Below the pieces are notes generated by a model. That model did not search any database and was not told the origin of the DNA. It saw only the letters and a program-made list of their open reading frames with translations. Shown one piece after another: positions 17,700 through 27,300 of a DNA stretch of 45,350 nucleotides (within the stretch, counting starts at the first letter, position 1; every line of letters begins with the position of its first letter). Source of the stretch: an uncultured Prevotella sp. (lineage in GTDB: Bacteria; Bacteroidota; Bacteroidia; Bacteroidales; Bacteroidaceae); contig CAJOIX010000016.1 of the NCBI GenBank assembly GCA_905234815.1, positions 1 to 45,350 of the forward strand, in the 5' to 3' direction. The position numbers and the translations under genes were made by a program.

Positions 17700-19277
17700 A
17701 TGTCAGATAAAATTAAACCAAGCGAAGTTTCAGACGTGCTGCTGAAGCAGTTGAGCGAGATTAGCGACAAGAATCAGTTTGACGAAGTCGGCACCGTGCT
17801 TCAGGTGAGCGATGGTGTGGCCCGTGTCTATGGTCTGCGCAACGCTGAAGCCAACGAGCTCTTGGAATTTGAAAATGGCACTATGGCTATTGTCATGAAC
17901 CTTGAGGAAGACAATGTCGGCTGTGTGCTTCTTGGCCCTACCGCTGGTATCAAAGAAGGCCAAAGCGTAAAACGCACCCACCGCATTTCGTCTATCCGCG
18001 TGAACGACAATATGCTTGGTCGTGTCATCAATCCGCTCGGACAGGCAATTGACGGTAAGGGCGATATCGACCTTACCGACTCGTTTGAAATGCCGCTCGA
18101 CCGTAAAGCACCTGGCGTTATCTACCGCCAGCCAGTGAAAGAACCGCTGCAGACGGGTCTGAAAGCCGTGGACTCAATGATTCCCATTGGTCGTGGCCAG
18201 CGTGAGCTGATCATTGGCGACCGCCAGACCGGAAAGACGGCGATTGCCATTGATACCATTATCAATCAAAAGAGTTTCTACGAGGCAGGCAAGCCTGTAT
18301 ATTGTATCTATGTGGCCATCGGTCAGAAGGCCTCAACCGTGGCAGCACTTGTTCAAAACCTGAAAGAGCATGGCGCTCTTCCCTATACCATTATTGTGAG
18401 TGCTACCGCTGCCGACCCAGCTGCCATGCAGTATTATGCACCGTTCGCCGGAGCAGCCATTGGCGAATACTTCCGCGATCGTGGTCATGCAGCCCTCGTG
18501 GTCTATGACGACCTCTCCAAGCAGGCCGTTGCCTATCGTGAGGTGTCGCTCATTTTGCGTCGCCCTTCAGGTCGTGAAGCCTATCCGGGCGATGTGTTCT
18601 ACCTCCACTCTCGTCTCTTGGAGCGTGCTGCAAAAATCAATGAGCAGCAGGAAGTGGCTGAGCAGATGAACGATCTGCCTGAATGCATGAAAGGCCATGT
18701 TAAGGGTGGTGGCTCACTCACCGCGCTGCCTATCATTGAAACCCAGGCTGGCGACGTTTCGGCATACATTCCAACCAACGTGATTTCTATCACCGACGGA
18801 CAGATTTATCTTGAAACAGACCTCTTCAACCAAGGTTTCCGTCCTGCTATCAACGTAGGTATTTCAGTATCGCGTGTGGGTGGTTCTGCTCAAATCAAGT
18901 CGATGAAGAAAGTGGCTGGTACACTGAAAATTGACATGGCTCAGTATCGCGAATTGGAAGCATTCTCTAAGTTCTCGAGCGATATGGATGCCGTGACAGC
19001 CATGACACTCGACCGCGGCCGAAAGAACAATCAGTTGCTCATACAGCCGCAGTACAGCCCCATGCCTGTTGGCGAGCAGATAGCCATTCTCTATTGTGGC
19101 ATCAACGGCCTCATGGCCAATGTTCCAGTAGAGAAGGTGCGCGAGTGTCAGGATACTTTCCTCGATAAATTGCGCTCTGCCCATCCTGAAGTAATAGAAT
19201 CGCTCGGCTCGGGACAACTAACCGACGAGTCTATTGCAACAATTAAGGCCGTAATGGCTGATATTGCTAATGGATAA
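17700..19277 (+). CDS. atpA: ATP synthase F1 subunit alpha
   Basis: The non-catalytic nucleotide-binding subunit of F1, 525 residues. Walker A GDRQTGKT is at residues 173-180. The alpha-type segment [19 protein letters not shown] lies in the C-terminal half. It starts 54 bases after atpH and is followed 12 bases later by atpG. Confidence 0.98.
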   Translation: MSDKIKPSEVSDVLLKQLSEISDKNQFDEVGTVLQVSDGVARVYGLRNAEANELLEFENGTMAIVMNLEEDNVGCVLLGPTAGIKEGQSVKRTHRISSIRVNDNMLGRVINPLGQAIDGKGDIDLTDSFEMPLDRKAPGVIYRQPVKEPLQTGLKAVDSMIPIGRGQRELIIGDRQTGKTAIAIDTIINQKSFYEAGKPVYCIYVAIGQKASTVAALVQNLKEHGALPYTIIVSATAADPAAMQYYAPFAGAAIGEYFRDRGHAALVVYDDLSKQAVAYREVSLILRRPSGREAYPGDVFYLHSRLLERAAKINEQQEVAEQMNDLPECMKGHVKGGGSLTALPIIETQAGDVSAYIPTNVISITDGQIYLETDLFNQGFRPAINVGISVSRVGGSAQIKSMKKVAGTLKIDMAQYRELEAFSKFSSDMDAVTAMTLDRGRKNNQLLIQPQYSPMPVGEQIAILYCGINGLMANVPVEKVRECQDTFLDKLRSAHPEVIESLGSGQLTDESIATIKAVMADIANG

Positions 19278-19289
19278 ATCACAGTTATA

Positions 19290-20258
19290 ATGGCAAGCTT
19301 AAAAGAAATAAAAAACCGCATAGCAAGTGTCAACAGCACGCGTAAGATTACGAGTGCAATGAAGATGGTTGCATCGAGTAAGTTGCACCACGCACAGGTG
19401 ATGATCGAGAATATGTTGCCATACGAGCAGATGCTCGAGCACATACTCAAAACCTTCATAGCCTCGGAAGCTGATGCGCACACCGTGTTTGACGAAGAGC
19501 GCGAACTGCATCGTGTAGCACTTGTGGTTTTCTCATCGAACAGTAGCTTATGTGGTGGTTTCAATGCCAATGTGATAAAGCTCATGCAGCAGACACTCGC
19601 TCAATACGAGCATCTGGGGAAAGACAATATTGAAGTCTATCCCGTTGGGCGTAAAGTAGCAGAAAAAGTACAAAAGCTCGGCTTTACACCCGCTGGCGAT
19701 TTCACAGAGATGGCAGACAAACCAAACTTTTCCGATTGCCAGGCATTAGCCATGAAACTTGGCGAGAAGTTTATGAAAGGTGAGCTCGATAGAGTAGAGC
19801 TCATCTATCATCACTTCAAATCAGCAGGTTCACAGATTCTTACCCGTAAGACTTTCCTGCCAATTGATGTGCAGTCTGAGCTCGATGCTGACAAAGAACG
19901 TGATCTGACCAACAATGTCGCCACCAAGGCTGCGCAGGATTATCTGAAAAGGAAGCAGGGCGGGCAAGACAAGAAAGCGTCAGAGGCAGCCAAGCCGCTG
20001 AACGACAACTTCCTGGTCGAACCCGACATGACCACCGTTCTCGGGCAGCTCATACCACGGTATGGACACTTTCTGCTCTATACCGCATTGCTCGACAGCA
20101 ACGCATCGGAACACGCTGCGCGAATGGTTGCCATGCAGACTGCCACAGACAATGCCGACGAATTGCTTCGCGATCTCAACTTGCAGTATAACAAAAGCCG
20201 CCAGCAGGCCATCACCAACGAACTGCTCGATATTGTTGGTGGTTCGGTCAACAACTGA
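19290..20258 (+). CDS. atpG: ATP synthase F1 subunit gamma
   Basis: The central rotor shaft. Of 322 residues, the N-terminal EIKNRIASVNSTRKITSAMK and the C-terminal MVAMQTATDNADELLRDLNL through QQAITNELLDIVGG are the two conserved coiled-coil arms. The protein is about 30 residues longer than the E. coli form, mostly from a charged insertion near residues 205-240 (KRKQGGQDKKASEAAK). It ends the atp operon just before a strong terminator. Confidence 0.97.
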   Translation: MASLKEIKNRIASVNSTRKITSAMKMVASSKLHHAQVMIENMLPYEQMLEHILKTFIASEADAHTVFDEERELHRVALVVFSSNSSLCGGFNANVIKLMQQTLAQYEHLGKDNIEVYPVGRKVAEKVQKLGFTPAGDFTEMADKPNFSDCQALAMKLGEKFMKGELDRVELIYHHFKSAGSQILTRKTFLPIDVQSELDADKERDLTNNVATKAAQDYLKRKQGGQDKKASEAAKPLNDNFLVEPDMTTVLGQLIPRYGHFLLYTALLDSNASEHAARMVAMQTATDNADELLRDLNLQYNKSRQQAITNELLDIVGGSVNN

Positions 20259-20275
20259 CGGCAATATCTACCAAG

Positions 20276-20317
20276 AAAAAGCTCCCCGTGGAAATCCAAT
20301 CCGCGGGGAGTTTTTTT
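20276..20317 (+). terminator. Terminator of the atp operon
   Basis: CTCCCCGTGG (20282-20291) pairs with CCGCGGGGAG (20301-20310, one G-T), followed by seven Ts, 18 bases after the atpG stop. Confidence 0.88.
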
Positions 20318-20352
20318 GTTACTGAAAATCAGCACTTTACAAATCCCTTTCT

Positions 20353-20433
20353 AAAAGCTATGCTTTTGCGCTCCGAAAGCATAGCTTTTGCCGTTCAAAA
20401 GGATAGCTTTTAGGCTTCAAAAGCATAGCTTTT
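20353..20433. repeat. Four-unit 22-bp-period palindrome array, copy 3
   Basis: Units are centred at 20360, 20382, 20404 and 20426, exactly 22 bp apart, in the order TAT, ATA, ATA, ATA; unit 3 has one changed base (GGATAGC). As in copy 2, a perfect 21-bp inverted repeat bounds the array. The right flank AAACGATAGTTTGCACCC matches copy 1 with one difference. The left flank (GAAAATCAGCAC, then TTACAAA) matches copy 5. It lies between the atp terminator and the tRNA promoter. The 20434-20551 remainder holds no convincing feature. Confidence 0.92.
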
Positions 20434-20551
20434 AGAAAACGATAGTTTGCACCCATGTTTTCAAGAGGAATTAATGCCCTGCGGCGAAGGCTTTTTTTTG
20501 TCAATTTAGTGCACAACAATTGCAACAAACAAAAATAAAAGTGAGGAAAAA

Positions 20552-20582
20552 TTTGTTGGTAGCGGAAAAATGATTATCTTTG
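20552..20582 (+). promoter_or_regulatory. Promoter of the tRNA cluster
   Basis: TTTG at 20552-20555 and TATCTTTG at 20575-20582 are 19 bases apart, a full consensus pair about 40 bases before the first tRNA. Confidence 0.7.
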
Positions 20583-20623
20583 CACCTGCATTTGAAAAAT
20601 GTTTCGGGACTTTTGCCCTGCTT

Positions 20624-20710
20624 GGAAGTTTGGGTGAGTGGCTGAAACCAGCAGTTTGCTAAACTGCCGTGCGGGTAACCGTACCGGGGGTTCGAATCCC
20701 CCAGCTTCCG
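20624..20710 (+). tRNA. tRNA-Ser (anticodon GCT)
   Basis: The acceptor strand GGAAGTT pairs with AGCTTCC. The anticodon loop TTGCTAA carries GCT at 20658-20660, and the long variable arm typical of serine tRNAs is present. The T arm is GGGGG-TTCGAAT-CCCCC. CCA is not encoded. It reads serine codons AGC and AGU. Confidence 0.95.
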
Positions 20711-20730
20711 CACATTTTCCAGATGTCTTC

Positions 20731-20802
20731 GGTGGATTCATCTAATGGTTAGGATACAAGATTCTCAATCTTGGCATAGGGGTTCGATTCCCCTATCCAC
20801 TA
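20731..20802 (+). tRNA. tRNA-Glu (anticodon CTC)
   Basis: GGTGGAT pairs with ATCCACT (G-T at the first pair). The anticodon loop TTCTCAA gives CTC at 20764-20766, and the T arm is AGGGG-TTCGATT-CCCCT. It reads GAG. CCA is not encoded. Confidence 0.93.
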
Positions 20803-20855
20803 CAAGAAGAATAAATGTAAGAGTGTATAGCAATGCATTTTTACATTTTCTTTTT

Positions 20856-20943
20856 GGAAGGTTGGCAGAGTGATCGATCGCGCTGGACTCGAAATCCGGT
20901 ATACCCCTTTCGGGTATCGGGGGTTTGAATCCCTCACCTTCCG
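20856..20943 (+). tRNA. tRNA-Ser (anticodon CGA)
   Basis: GGAAGGT pairs with ACCTTCC. The loop CTCGAAA carries CGA at 20890-20892, and a long variable arm is present. It reads UCG. Its 3' end (20927-20944) is repeated twice downstream together with the terminator. Confidence 0.94.
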
Positions 20944-20944
20944 C

Positions 20945-20976
20945 AAAAAGAGCAGCCTTATGGTTGCTCTTTTTTT
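20945..20976 (+). terminator. Terminator of tRNA cluster, copy 1
   Basis: GAGCAGCC-TTAT-GGTTGCTC stem-loop flanked by an A run and a T run, directly after the tRNA. Confidence 0.85.
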
Positions 20977-21032
20977 GTGAGGGATGAAAACCCCAGGGTT
21001 TGTAACCCAAGCAAGAATCCCTCACCTTCCGC

Positions 21033-21066
21033 AAAAAAGAGCAGCCTTATGGTTGCTCTTTTTTTT
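21033..21066 (+). terminator. Terminator of tRNA cluster, copy 2
   Basis: Same hairpin as copy 1, with one more A and a longer T run. Confidence 0.8.
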
Positions 21067-21138
21067 GTGAGGGATGAAAACCCCAGGGTTTGTAATCGAC
21101 GGAGTCGCTTGCCAGAGCAAGAATCCCTCACCTTCCGC

Positions 21139-21169
21139 AAAAAAGAGCAGCCTTATGGTTGCTTTTTTT
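21139..21169 (+). terminator. Terminator of tRNA cluster, copy 3
   Basis: Same hairpin, shortened on its right arm (GGTTGC then Ts), so the stem loses its closing base pairs. Confidence 0.7.
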
Positions 21170-21185
21170 GTGACGGATGGCTACA

Positions 21186-21233
21186 AAAAAGCGCCCCTAT
21201 GACCGTTGTTGCAGAATCATAGGGGCGCTTTTT
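21186..21233. terminator. Bidirectional terminator, tRNA cluster / pnuT
   Basis: A perfect 17-bp stem (21186-21202 with 21217-21233, core GCGCCCCTATGA) bounded by A and T runs lies 14 bases beyond the pnuT stop on the minus strand. Confidence 0.88.
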
Positions 21234-21246
21234 GGGGTGGGCATGT

Positions 21247-21831
21247 TTACCGCTCAGCCAGCATGAGCTTGCGCCAGCGGAAGAAACCCGCAATGGCGAT
21301 GACTACATAGAGCGCATATAATGCTGACTTGAAGGGCAGCCCTTTGGTGTGGTAGAGAAAGCAGGTGACAATATCTACCATTATCCAGACAATCCATTGC
21401 TCCAAGTATTTGTGGGCCAATGCCCATATTCCGACCATGCTCAGCGCCGTGGTGAAGGAATCGAGCGCAGGCACTGTGGAGTCGGTGAAGTTGTCGAGCA
21501 GATAATAAATAGCTCCCCAGAGTGCTGCCGCAAGTAGGGCGAAGAGGAGTCCGCGCTGCAGCGGCATGTGAGTAATGGGCATGGCGCCTTGAGCCTTTGC
21601 CGCTGAGCGGTGGAGAAATCCTTTCCAGCAGAGGAATCCATAGACGGTCATGCCAAGATAGTAGAATTCCATGGCGCAGTCGGCGTAGATTCCTTTTTGA
21701 TAATAGAGCACAATGCCGAGTAGCTGCATGATGAAGCCTACGGCCCACATCCATTTTGAAGCATAGAACTCGAACAGGATATAGGCCAGACCCAGCAGGG
21801 CTGTGATGATATCGAGCGGATGAAACGTCAT
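21247..21831 (-). CDS. pnuT: PnuC-family permease, probable thiamine transporter PnuT
   Basis: A 194-residue PnuC-family inner-membrane carrier with about seven membrane helices and many aromatic residues (FEFYASKWMWAVGF, YYLGMTVYGFLCWKGF, LEQWIVWIMVD). PnuC proteins carry vitamins across the membrane by facilitated diffusion, with trapping by phosphorylation. Because it follows, by 16 bases, a TonB receptor led by a TPP riboswitch, thiamine is the likely substrate, as for PnuT of Bacteroides. ATG at 21829-21831 is chosen; the longer frame back to 21951 would overlap the receptor gene. No thiamine pyrophosphokinase gene follows here. Confidence 0.88.
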   Translation of the reverse strand: MTFHPLDIITALLGLAYILFEFYASKWMWAVGFIMQLLGIVLYYQKGIYADCAMEFYYLGMTVYGFLCWKGFLHRSAAKAQGAMPITHMPLQRGLLFALLAAALWGAIYYLLDNFTDSTVPALDSFTTALSMVGIWALAHKYLEQWIVWIMVDIVTCFLYHTKGLPFKSALYALYVVIAIAGFFRWRKLMLAER

Positions 21832-21847
21832 GATGGGAGAAATGTTT

Positions 21848-24109
21848 TTAGAATACAATGTTGATGTAAGCAAGGAAGTGTGTCGGTGCCTGTGCTGAGT
21901 AGGTGGCCCAAGCCCAGCCGCCGTCGTAGGCTTCCAGATTGCCGTTGGCATCGAGACGGTAGTTCATGGAGCAGGAGCCATTGCTTTCATATCGCTTGCA
22001 GAAAAAGTTATAGACCGTGCAGCCAACGGTTGCCGTAATAGACTTGTGGATTGTGAAATTGTAGTTGAGGTCGAAGTCGGTGGTGCAGAACGAGGATATA
22101 ACGGCCGATGTGTAGGTTGTTTCATCGGTATTTAGATACTGGCTGAATCCGGAATTGGTCATGTATTGTTTGCTAACGAACTTAGTCTGCAGCATTGCTT
22201 GCCATTTTTTGTAGTGGTATTTCAGCACATTGCCGGCAATGAGATTCGGCGAGTAGGCCAGTGGTGTGGAGCCGCGCCAGACGTCCTGCTGGCTCCAGTC
22301 GTCGTTGATGACGGTGAGTCGCATATTCTTTGCGCGATTTTTGCTCCATGTGGCATTGGCGCTCCATTCAAAATTGTCGGTCGGTCGCCATGCGGCAGAC
22401 ACCTCGATACCCATGCGATAGGAATCTTTGATGTTGCGTGCCACCATTTCGCCGTTAGCGTCCTGTGCTCCTGTGAGTACAAACTGATTGTCGTAATTCA
22501 TTCGATAGAGATTCACCTCTGCGTCAAATCGGGGTGAATTGTAGCGGTAGCCCGCTTCCCAGTCGTTCAGTCGCTCGTGATGTGGCATTTCCGGGCTGGC
22601 CTCAGCCAGTCGGTCTTCAAAATCGTTGCGTACGGGTTCGCGGTGGGTCATGGCATAGGAGAAATACAGGCTGTGGCGCTTGGCGAATTCGTACATGAGT
22701 CCAGCTTTGGGATTTAAGAAGTGGTAGCTTCTGTCGAGTGTGAGCGGCAATTGATTTCCGTCGGACCATTCCTGTGAAAGGCCAGACAGCTTGTAGTTGA
22801 TGTGGCGATACTGGATATCGGCATAGGCGTGAAATCCTTTCAGCAGTTCGTAGTCTATCTTTCCATAGACCGAGGCATCGCGCTTCCGTGCATTGTTGTC
22901 GTAATAATGCTTGCCGGCGGCGAGTCCATAGGCTGATGAAGAAGGATTCTTAATGTAGATCACGTTGCCGAAATGGTCGCCATCGTAGTAATTCCATGCA
23001 CCGCCGATATTGGCCACGATGCCCTGATGGTTGTCGAAATTGGCGGAAAAGACTGTACCGTAGAAGTGATTACGCATTTTTTTCTCGCGCACCAAGTCGC
23101 TTCGTGTCCCGTCGGTGGGGGCTGTCAAGTGGTATTTATAGAGTTTCTGGTCGGTTTTGTACTGCTCATAATAACCATTTCCGTAGGTATAGTGCAGTGC
23201 GGCCGAGAGGCTCCAGAATTGCGATGCCTGGTGGGTCAGGTGAAGCTGATTGTGCAGCTGGGTGTAATTGTCCGTTTGATTTTTATAGAAGGCTGTCTGT
23301 CCGTTGTCGTCAGTGTACATACCGGCGGGATTGTAGCGGCGGCCAAAGGTTTTCATATCAGCCTTCGAAGCAAAGTCCCATGCCATGTATGTTTGTTCAC
23401 GCCCGCCGAAGGTGATGAATTTCAGCATGGTGCGGTTGTTGAAATAGGCCCCTTGCAGGAAATACGAGTACAGATCGGTCTTGGCGCGATCTATATAGCC
23501 ATCGCTGTGGATGTTAGAAATGCGTCCTTGAATACCCCAATGGTCGTTCAGCAGTCCTGTGGAGAACTTCCACGTGGCTTTGCGTGAGTTGTATGAGCCC
23601 TGCGCCAAGTCAACCATTTGATACTTAGAGAGCCCAATGTTTTCGGTTTGCATATTGATGGTGGCACCAAAAGCGCCGGCACCGTTCGTCGATGTTCCTA
23701 CGCCTCGCTGTATCTGCACGCTTTGCATGCTGGAGGCAACATCGCCCAGATTGACAAAATACACCTGCGATGATTCGGAATCGTTCAGAGGAATGCCGTT
23801 GGTGGTCACATTGATGCGCGTTGGGTCGGTTCCGCGCACTCGGATGCCAGTGTATCCGATGCCCACGCCGGCATCGCTTGTGGTGGTTACCGCAGGCTGC
23901 ATCGACAAAATCTGGGGAATGTCTTTACCATGATTTACCGTGCTGATATCCTCTTTCGAGAGTTCGGTGGTAGCCATGGGGGTGCTCTTCGCAGCACGCG
24001 TTGACACTACTTGTACGGTCTGAAGTTCATAGACGGCCAGTGTGTCTAAACTTTGAGCCAGCATTGATTGAAAAGAAACCAACATACAGGCACACAAAAA
24101 CTTTTTCAT
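21848..24109 (-). CDS. TonB-dependent receptor, probable thiamine uptake
   Basis: The 753-residue outer-membrane receptor starts with a signal peptide (about residues 1-18, ending LAQS). A short TonB-box-like stretch (ELQTVQVVSTR) and a plug domain (KDIPQILSMQPAV through the RINVTTNGIPLND segment) follow, then a 22-strand-type barrel ending in an aromatic residue (LAYINIVF). It lacks the carboxypeptidase-like N-terminal domain of SusC proteins, so it is a plain TonB transporter. The TPP riboswitch in its leader and the PnuT-like gene behind it point to thiamine or a thiamine phosphate as substrate. Confidence 0.9.
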   Translation of the reverse strand: MKKFLCACMLVSFQSMLAQSLDTLAVYELQTVQVVSTRAAKSTPMATTELSKEDISTVNHGKDIPQILSMQPAVTTTSDAGVGIGYTGIRVRGTDPTRINVTTNGIPLNDSESSQVYFVNLGDVASSMQSVQIQRGVGTSTNGAGAFGATINMQTENIGLSKYQMVDLAQGSYNSRKATWKFSTGLLNDHWGIQGRISNIHSDGYIDRAKTDLYSYFLQGAYFNNRTMLKFITFGGREQTYMAWDFASKADMKTFGRRYNPAGMYTDDNGQTAFYKNQTDNYTQLHNQLHLTHQASQFWSLSAALHYTYGNGYYEQYKTDQKLYKYHLTAPTDGTRSDLVREKKMRNHFYGTVFSANFDNHQGIVANIGGAWNYYDGDHFGNVIYIKNPSSSAYGLAAGKHYYDNNARKRDASVYGKIDYELLKGFHAYADIQYRHINYKLSGLSQEWSDGNQLPLTLDRSYHFLNPKAGLMYEFAKRHSLYFSYAMTHREPVRNDFEDRLAEASPEMPHHERLNDWEAGYRYNSPRFDAEVNLYRMNYDNQFVLTGAQDANGEMVARNIKDSYRMGIEVSAAWRPTDNFEWSANATWSKNRAKNMRLTVINDDWSQQDVWRGSTPLAYSPNLIAGNVLKYHYKKWQAMLQTKFVSKQYMTNSGFSQYLNTDETTYTSAVISSFCTTDFDLNYNFTIHKSITATVGCTVYNFFCKRYESNGSCSMNYRLDANGNLEAYDGGWAWATYSAQAPTHFLAYINIVF

Positions 24110-24185
24110 AATCCTTATTTCCGGTTTAAAAAGTGATAAAATAAGGGGGAGAAGATGCGCAATCTTGGATGGCCAAGCATACTGA

Positions 24186-24264
24186 TTTTTCCCTACGCCG
24201 GCATTATCCGGATCAGGTTAGAGGGTATCATCTCAGCCACGGCAATAACCGCAGCACCCCTTGA
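24186..24264 (-). ncRNA. TPP riboswitch (THI element)
   Basis: On the minus strand the leader reads the conserved THI core: GGGGTGC, then GGCTGAGATGATACCC, then ACCTGATCCGGATAATGCC and GCGTAGGGAA. These are the P2/P3 and P4/P5 cores that bind thiamine pyrophosphate. It lies 77 bases before the receptor ATG, so high TPP should shut off the receptor-permease operon. Confidence 0.96.
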
Positions 24265-24285
24265 CAAGCTGTTTGTTTGTCGGTG

Positions 24286-24293
24286 CAAAGGTA
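24286..24293 (-). promoter_or_regulatory. -7 element for the thiamine uptake operon
   Basis: The minus strand reads TACCTTTG, about 22 bases before the start of the riboswitch core. Confidence 0.6.
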
Positions 24294-24335
24294 GTATAAT
24301 CCTAGAAAAAACGGAATGTGAGGGCAGAAAAATCA

Positions 24336-27300
24336 CTATTTTTGCTCTACTTTCAGTGTATCAGTCTCAGATTTCTTGGGTTTGATGCCCAGAAGGTCGC
24401 GCCAAGAAGTAAAATCTTTCTTGATGATGAGACCGATACCTTGGGTATTGAGCGAGTTCTTGGTGAAGTAGCGCTCGGAAGTTTCGTTATAAACGCGGAT
24501 GGCGAGGTTGCCATTGGGGTAGAGCAAATAGCGGAGGTCGAAGTCGCCGATGAAACTGGTTGTGGCATTTGCATTGTCGCGATAGCCGAACTGTCCGTTG
24601 AAGAGAAGCCGGTTGTTGAGCATTCTACCGCTGAGTATGCCTTCGTATTCGGCATTGTTCCAGCCCTCATCGCCTGTTGAGATGTTCGCACCGAAATTCC
24701 AGTTGGTATTGTTCACCACAGACGAGAGCACATTGTTGATTTGCTGCGAGAGCGTGCCGCTAAGAATGCTCTGCATGGCCAGCGACGTCTGACTCTGTGT
24801 TTGCGTGGTCTCGCTTTCCTGATTGTTAGAGTTTTGCGAGTAGAATCGCCCGATGGCCAAGAGGTAGAGCACTTGCTGGTTCATCTCTTCCTGCGAATTG
24901 ATGAGACTGTTGATCATTCTCCGTGCATCGGTTCCGAGTGAGGGGAATTCAAGTCCGAAATCAACTTTGGGGGCATTGGGTGTTCCAGTGATGTTCATCA
25001 GACAGTTTACCCGTATATTGTTGTTTGAAAAGCTCTTGCCCACGTGCAGGTCGGCGAGACTAACACCATTGACGGTGTATTGCGCTTTCAGACTTATTGG
25101 CGCATCGTAGGGCTCGCCTCCGAAAGTGATGGTGCCTCCAGGCTGAAGCTGGAAATCGCGCTTGATGATGTTTTGAATGGTAAGTTTGTAGATGCCGTGG
25201 TCAACAATATAGTTGCCAAAGATATGGAATGGACCTTTGTTGTAATAGTGACATCGTAGCACTCCTTCGCCGCAAATGGAGATGTTGTCGCCCGTTTTGT
25301 CATCCATAATCACCTTGAGGGTGGTGCTGGGAGTAGCATTGATCAGGAAATTGATGTGCAGGTCGTTGAGGGACGACAGTTGAGTATTGATGGTTGGGAG
25401 TGGAACGGGGAGGGCTGAGATGGATGACTGCGACGCGGTGGGGTGCGGATTGGAAGTGTCGTTCCAAGAAATGAAGTGGGTTTCTGATATTTCCTCCGGC
25501 GACGATGCATTGTAAGTAAATACCGAATTATCGGTAGGCGTCAGATTGATGTCAATATTGAGGTTGGCGTCGGTTCCGTGTATGTGGCAGTTGCCATTGG
25601 CACCCACGTGGCCAGAGAACGTGTTCTCTCGCGTCTCAGGGAAATTGAACACTTGAAATTCTTGCAGCTGGCCATGGATATCGTACTGCATGTGGCCAAG
25701 ATTGCGGTGGCGAATAGTGCCATCAATTGTAGCATAATGTCCTGTGGCGTCGTACAGCGTGTCCTTTTCAAACTTGAATGTGTAGGGCATGAACAGAATA
25801 GGAGCCTTATGCAGTTGATAGGTGGTGCCGAAAGGTCGCATCAGGAAGGAGCCGTCGGCAGAGAGTTGGCCGATCAATCCGATATCGTTAAGCGGGCCGC
25901 AGAGATTTACTTGCCCTGTGGCAGTCATATCTACGTGTGACATAAATCCACCACAGATTTTCTGAAGGAATTCAGCTGGCGCATTGCTTGCGTGTAGAGC
26001 CAAGTCGATGTAATTCTCATCAGGCGCCACATAGCCGTCAATGTCCAGTCGGTGGAAAGGTCCGTCGCTGGTGTTACCCGCAATGAGTATGCGCTTTGAG
26101 GAATTATCGTAGTGAGCATCCAACAGCAGTGTGCCCATTCTTCCGCGTTCAAAACGGAAATTATCTACCTGTAGGTGGGCTCTTGCTTCCGGTTGATCGA
26201 AAATCTGACTGATGATGGCCTGACCGCTTCCTGCTCCGTCGAATTCTACGGAATGGAAGTTGATAAGATCCATGATGTAGGCAATGTTCATATTTTGCAA
26301 CTCAATCGCAATAGAGTCATTTTGCTGGCGCGTGCTGGAACCGTCTATGCGGAGGTGCTGGCCAGCGTGACTGATGGCGAGATCGTTGATTGAGATATGG
26401 CCCTGATGGTAATTGATGTTGGCAGGATGTAGTTTCCAAATGGAGTCTTCTACAACAATGTCGGAGGGCAAGATGCGTACTGATGCCGTGGGGAGCCCTT
26501 CATCGTTGAGTGCGAAGTTTGTTTGAGTGTTGATCAGTCCACGCAGGCGTTTCCCGTAGTTGCTGTCGAACTTGCATTGTGCGAGGAGTTTGTTGGCATG
26601 AGCAGACGCATGGAAATCGTATTGCATGAAGGCCTCTGGGGCGATACTGTCTTGCAGGTTGATGGTCGATTGAAGAATTCCGTTTCTGGTGGTCATCTCC
26701 AGGCGCGCATTCTTGAAGTGATGCTTTGCGTAGGTCATTTCCGGTGCATTCAGATGCAGCAGAAATTGCTCATTAGCATCGTTCAACTGAGCGCGTAGTT
26801 TAATATCGCCTTTTGATGAAAAAGGTAATGCGAAGATTGCGGCCAATGGCTGCGTATCGTGCAAGGTAGCATCAAGCGTCAGTTGATTGTTGGCCGGTTC
26901 GTGCGGTGGAAGCCAGGGCAGGGTGGGGAGATAGCGACGAATTGTGTTGGTGAACGATGTAATTATCGTTTGATAGTTGAACTGCCCCTTCATTTCGCCC
27001 TCTCCGAAGTCGGATGTAAAGCGTATCTCGGTATTGTCGCCTTGCTGCGCTTCGAGAATGAGTTGATTTAACCGAACAGTTTCTTTGTTTTTAAGTTCGG
27101 CATAGAGATTATTTATTTGCAAGCGAAGGTTTGAACCATTACGCTCCAATTCTGCTTTTCCGCTCAGTTGTGCATCGTTTGCGATGAGCAAAAGCTGCTG
27201 TTCGCCGGAACCCGACTGGTGCCCCTCGAGCGTAATATCTGTGTAGGTCTTCCCGTCAATAACAACCCAATCTAACAGGGCGTTGAGTGCTGTCGGCTGA

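Larger units (their letters stand above)
20927..21169 (+). repeat. Tandem copies of tRNA-Ser tail plus terminator
   Basis: GAATCCCTCACCTTCCGC, the 3' end of tRNA-Ser(CGA), appears at 20927-20944, 21015-21032 and 21121-21138, each time followed by the same terminator hairpin. Periods are 88 and 106 bases; the second interval has 18 extra bases. After the first two terminators comes GTGAGGGATGAAAACCCC (20977-20994, 21067-21084), a near-perfect inverse of the tRNA T arm (20920-20937, 16 of 18). Short open frames here encode nothing credible. Confidence 0.88.

Noticed and set aside
20434..20520. Possible small RNA ending in the T run near 20500
   Set aside because: The only hairpin before the T run (GCC...GGC) has a three-pair stem, and no promoter is visible upstream. 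Support is too weak to list.
20501..21222. Small open frames over the tRNA cluster and its downstream repeats
   Set aside because: They translate tRNA and terminator sequence on either strand. Such AEGEGF-type peptides are annotation artefacts.
21247..21831. PnuC as a nicotinamide riboside transporter
   Set aside because: The family allows it, but the TPP riboswitch and receptor context point to thiamine, so PnuT is the better call.
21832..21951. Longer start for the PnuT-like protein
   Set aside because: The added 40 residues overlap the receptor's coding end and do not resemble a PnuC N-terminus; the ATG at 21831 begins the conserved part.
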